From Nitrosomonas sp. (GTDB lineage Bacteria > Pseudomonadota > Gammaproteobacteria > Burkholderiales > Nitrosomonadaceae), in assembly GCA_021774055.1 (NCBI GenBank), contig JAJFJL010000254.1:1-36824 (forward strand): a stretch of 36,824 nucleotides of DNA, written 5' to 3'. The translations under genes and the position numbers were made by a program. Positions 33,951 through 36,824 of this stretch are shown here, piece after piece. Every line of letters starts with the position of its first letter. Within the stretch, counting starts at the first letter, position 1. The notes under the pieces are model-generated. The model saw nothing but the letters and a program-made list of their open reading frames with translations. It searched no databases and had not been told where the DNA came from.

Positions 33951-35033
33951 ATGGATAACAGACGAAATTTTTATCGTGTTCTACATGTTCAACCTGATGC
34001 CGCAAATAAAGTTATTCAGCAAAGCTATCGTTCATTGATGCAAAAAATGCGGTTACACCCAGACCTTGGTGGAGATAATCATCATGCAGCAATTATCAAT
34101 CAGGCCTATGCCACCCTACGTAACCCAAAAGTACGTGCTGCATATGATACTAAATTGCGCAATCGCTATAGCATTAAAACCTTGGCAAGCATAGGTGGTT
34201 TTAATTCTAGCGCGACTAATGAAACAATGCGGCAAAATGGCAATCAACGCAACTATTACAGAATATTAAATATTCAAAATGATACTGAGTCTGAAGTAAT
34301 CAAATCAAGTTATCACACACTCTCTAAACTAGTAACAAATGAAAACAAACCGCTACTTAATGAAGCTTTTTACGTTGTCGGAAATATAACTCGCAGACGG
34401 CAATATGATACTTTGCTAAGGCTACACACCCATGCAGCTAGTGTTAGAAAACTTAAGATGGCGCAACATATAAAAATAAAATCAACAAATAGTAATATTA
34501 GAAATTCTGCTATAAACACTCGCTCAATAACAAAACAAAAAAATGAGTCAAAAATTAAACCAGCTACAGCTCTAAAACCAATTTCCAGCCTAGGTATAAA
34601 ACGTCAATCAGCAATCAAATACCACTGCAAGTTTTGTAAAACACCTTATGTTAATGGCTATTTTATGAAACAAAAGAGTTTCTGCAATACATGTGAAAGT
34701 CCTTTATCTTTATCTACTGATGGTTCTATTAATACTTCACAACGTAACCTTCCTCGCATGCAACAATCAAAGAAAGTTTATATCTATGAATGTTGGCCCG
34801 GGGATCCTTTAGAAGTTTCACTTGAAGATCTATCTCCTTCTGGCTTGAATTTTTATGCAACACAGACATTCAATAGCAATCAGATAATTAAAATAGATGC
34901 CTGCAACTTTAAAGCAGTCGCTAAAGTTGTCTACTGTTGTCAGAATAACAACTCTATTAATAGCATTGGAGTTAGTTTTATCACCATCCAATTTCTTAGC
35001 ACCACCGGTAGTTTCTTATCAACATCTGCTTAA
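33951..35033 (+). CDS. J-domain / zinc-ribbon / PilZ fusion protein
   Basis: 360 residues, unusual layout. Residues 5-65 are a J-domain with the HPD tripeptide (MRLHPDLGGDNHHAAIINQAYATL). Residues about 98-155 look like a second J-type helix set that lost HPD (YYRILNIQNDTESEVIKSSYHTLSKL ... RRRQYDTLL). A basic linker follows, then a zinc ribbon (CKFCKTPYVNG ... CNTCESP, about 227-250). The C-terminal region (about 272-345) resembles a PilZ domain (PLEVSLEDLSPSGLNFYA ... VAKVVYC) with the SLEDLSPSG turn but without a clear RxxxR, so c-di-GMP binding is doubtful. No membrane segment. It may recruit DnaK to a motility-linked target; this is speculation. Confidence 0.75.
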   Translation: MDNRRNFYRVLHVQPDAANKVIQQSYRSLMQKMRLHPDLGGDNHHAAIINQAYATLRNPKVRAAYDTKLRNRYSIKTLASIGGFNSSATNETMRQNGNQRNYYRILNIQNDTESEVIKSSYHTLSKLVTNENKPLLNEAFYVVGNITRRRQYDTLLRLHTHAASVRKLKMAQHIKIKSTNSNIRNSAINTRSITKQKNESKIKPATALKPISSLGIKRQSAIKYHCKFCKTPYVNGYFMKQKSFCNTCESPLSLSTDGSINTSQRNLPRMQQSKKVYIYECWPGDPLEVSLEDLSPSGLNFYATQTFNSNQIIKIDACNFKAVAKVVYCCQNNNSINSIGVSFITIQFLSTTGSFLSTSA

Positions 35034-35048
35034 CCCTTAACCAATAAA

Positions 35049-35072
35049 ACCTAGATCCTATAGAATCTAGGT
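35049..35072. terminator. Hairpin after the J-domain gene
   Basis: ACCTAGAT and ATCTAGGT pair around an 8-nt loop, 15 bp after the stop, without a T-run. The arms equal the ends of family A (CCTAGATCC / GGATCTAGG), so it may be a collapsed element rather than a true terminator. Confidence 0.4.
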
Positions 35073-35155
35073 AACATTTAAATAGTTCTAGCAACTAGTA
35101 CTTGCATGCACAAAGCACAACTGAATTGACTGATTGAGTTTTTAAATTATATCTT

Positions 35156-35530
35156 TTACTGAACAGCAGGTGGTTTACAGTAAAAACGAGAGGTGAACTC
35201 TTCGTTACGACGTGAATTTCTAATAACATCTCCCCCTTCTCTAACGCATGCCAGGGTAGCATTATCTAAACTATAAAAATATTCATTTGATCCTGGTAGA
35301 TCAGATATTGGAGGAACGGTTGCTTTGATTCTAGCACAAGTACCAGACTGATCGGATAATGGGTCATCATCAACCATCGCTGGCAAAGGGCACAATTGAC
35401 AAGGGTTCCCTGGGCACAAGCATCCTGTACAGGCTGCAACCGCTTGAGACGGCATTACACCCAGCCATAACCATACACTAAGGATAGTGGTTATAGTCAT
35501 CTTAAAAACACTGGTTAATTCTAATCTCAT
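35156..35530 (-). CDS. Small secreted cysteine-rich protein of unknown function
   Basis: 124 residues. A signal peptide is clear (MTITTILSVWLWLGVMPSQAVA, cleavage likely near AVA/ACTG). The mature part opens with a cysteine cluster CTGCLCPGNPCQLCPLP, six Cys in 15 residues, and has three more Cys later. This suggests disulfides or metal/heme-like binding outside the cytoplasm, but no CxxCH is present. The ATG at 35530 adds a 10-residue prefix; the start at 35500 (MTITTIL) is as plausible. It lies 66 bp downstream of argB in the same direction. I do not recognise the family. Confidence 0.65.
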   Translation of the reverse strand: MRLELTSVFKMTITTILSVWLWLGVMPSQAVAACTGCLCPGNPCQLCPLPAMVDDDPLSDQSGTCARIKATVPPISDLPGSNEYFYSLDNATLACVREGGDVIRNSRRNEEFTSRFYCKPPAVQ

Positions 35531-35596
35531 ATTTTCTGGTCTTATATAATTTGATTTACATTAAATTGTATTTACTTTATAAATAATTACGTTACC

Positions 35597-36502
<906 letters not shown>

Positions 36503-36528
36503 TTATGATGATAATATGTGAATGAATA

Positions 36529-36691
36529 TATACTTCGCACAGTCATAGTTTAGGTTTTCTAGTGGATCATTTTTGCCAATATCAGCGTTACTGAAACAAT
36601 TACATAGCTAGCTATGCACTTGTTTCAGCGCCTTGCTCTTGACAAAAATTATCACACTATAAAATCCTAAACTATGACTGTTCAGAGTATA
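36529..36691. repeat. 163-bp near-perfect palindrome, family C, upstream of argB
   Basis: Second copy of the element at 21879-22041, same length. The core (CTAGTGGATCATTTTTGCCA, CATAGCTAGCTATG, CTTGACAAAAATTATCACAC) is almost unchanged. The stem near the core is TTTAGG/CCTAAA instead of TTTCAG/CTGAAA, still paired, and the next part is ACAGTCATAG/CTATGACTGT. Confidence 0.85.
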
Positions 36692-36713
36692 GTTACTATA
36701 AATTATACCTAGG

Positions 36714-36824
36714 AGCCTGTCGGACTTATGAGTTTCGGCTGCAAATTCGGAGAAATCGGCCCAAATCCTCCCCAGTTTTCGTTAAATATACCAAATATTC
36801 GCCTCAAACCGGTGATAATTTGGC
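36714..36824. mobile_element. Possible end of an insertion sequence at the right edge
   Basis: GAGCCTGTCGGACTTATGAG followed by a stretch without an ORF long enough to call. The start resembles terminal-repeat style sequence of some insertion sequences, but the matching end is outside the window. Little support. Confidence 0.2.

Overview
The window is AT-rich, gene-dense bacterial chromosome. The flagellar gene order (fliC-flaG-fliD-fliS-fliT-fliK-flhB-like-PilZ, then fliE, fliF-G-H-I-J), the family types and the many short palindromic repeats suggest a motile betaproteobacterium, perhaps a Nitrosomonas-like member of the Nitrosomonadales. That placement is inferred from style and gene content; no rRNA or other marker is present.

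Left part (1-11.3 kb, all minus strand). This is a sugar-modification block. rfbF and rfbG make CDP-4-keto-6-deoxyglucose from glucose-1-phosphate. Downstream lie the two E1 subunits of a 2-oxo-acid dehydrogenase. They are followed by an unusual fusion protein: a lipoyl domain, a peripheral-subunit-binding domain, and a NeuD/PglD-type left-handed-beta-helix sugar acyltransferase where the E2 catalytic domain should be. I read this as a possible lipoyl-tethered acyl-transfer system that makes an acylated (or branched) sugar, and I consider it the most novel item here. Upstream of rfbF are two tandem paralogous TPR/SPINDLY-like (GT41) glycosyltransferases of about 1000 residues each, next to the flagellin gene. 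They are good candidates for flagellin O-glycosylation.

Junction (11.3-12.3 kb). A DUF3782-like PD-(D/E)XK gene is broken by one in-frame TAA and has lost its 5' end beside repeat debris. A strong sigma-28-type promoter follows.

Flagellar part (12.3-28.3 kb). fliC, flaG, fliD, fliS, fliT, fliK (with six 87-bp tandem repeats), an FlhB C-terminal homologue and a YcgR-like PilZ brake run on the plus strand. fliE is inverted. fliF, fliG, fliH, fliI and fliJ follow on the plus strand, but the operon is interrupted by intergenic gaps filled with at least three families of small palindromic elements.

Right part (28.5-36.8 kb). A receiver-PAS-HisKA_3 sensor kinase and NarL-type regulator overlap by 4 bp. 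Then come a GGEEF diguanylate cyclase with an I-site, a MidA-type protein methyltransferase, a J-domain/zinc-ribbon/PilZ fusion, a small secreted Cys-rich protein and argB. The cyclase and the PilZ proteins suggest local c-di-GMP control of motility. A 163-bp near-perfect palindrome occurs twice, just 5' of fliF and of argB, with compensatory changes in its arms.
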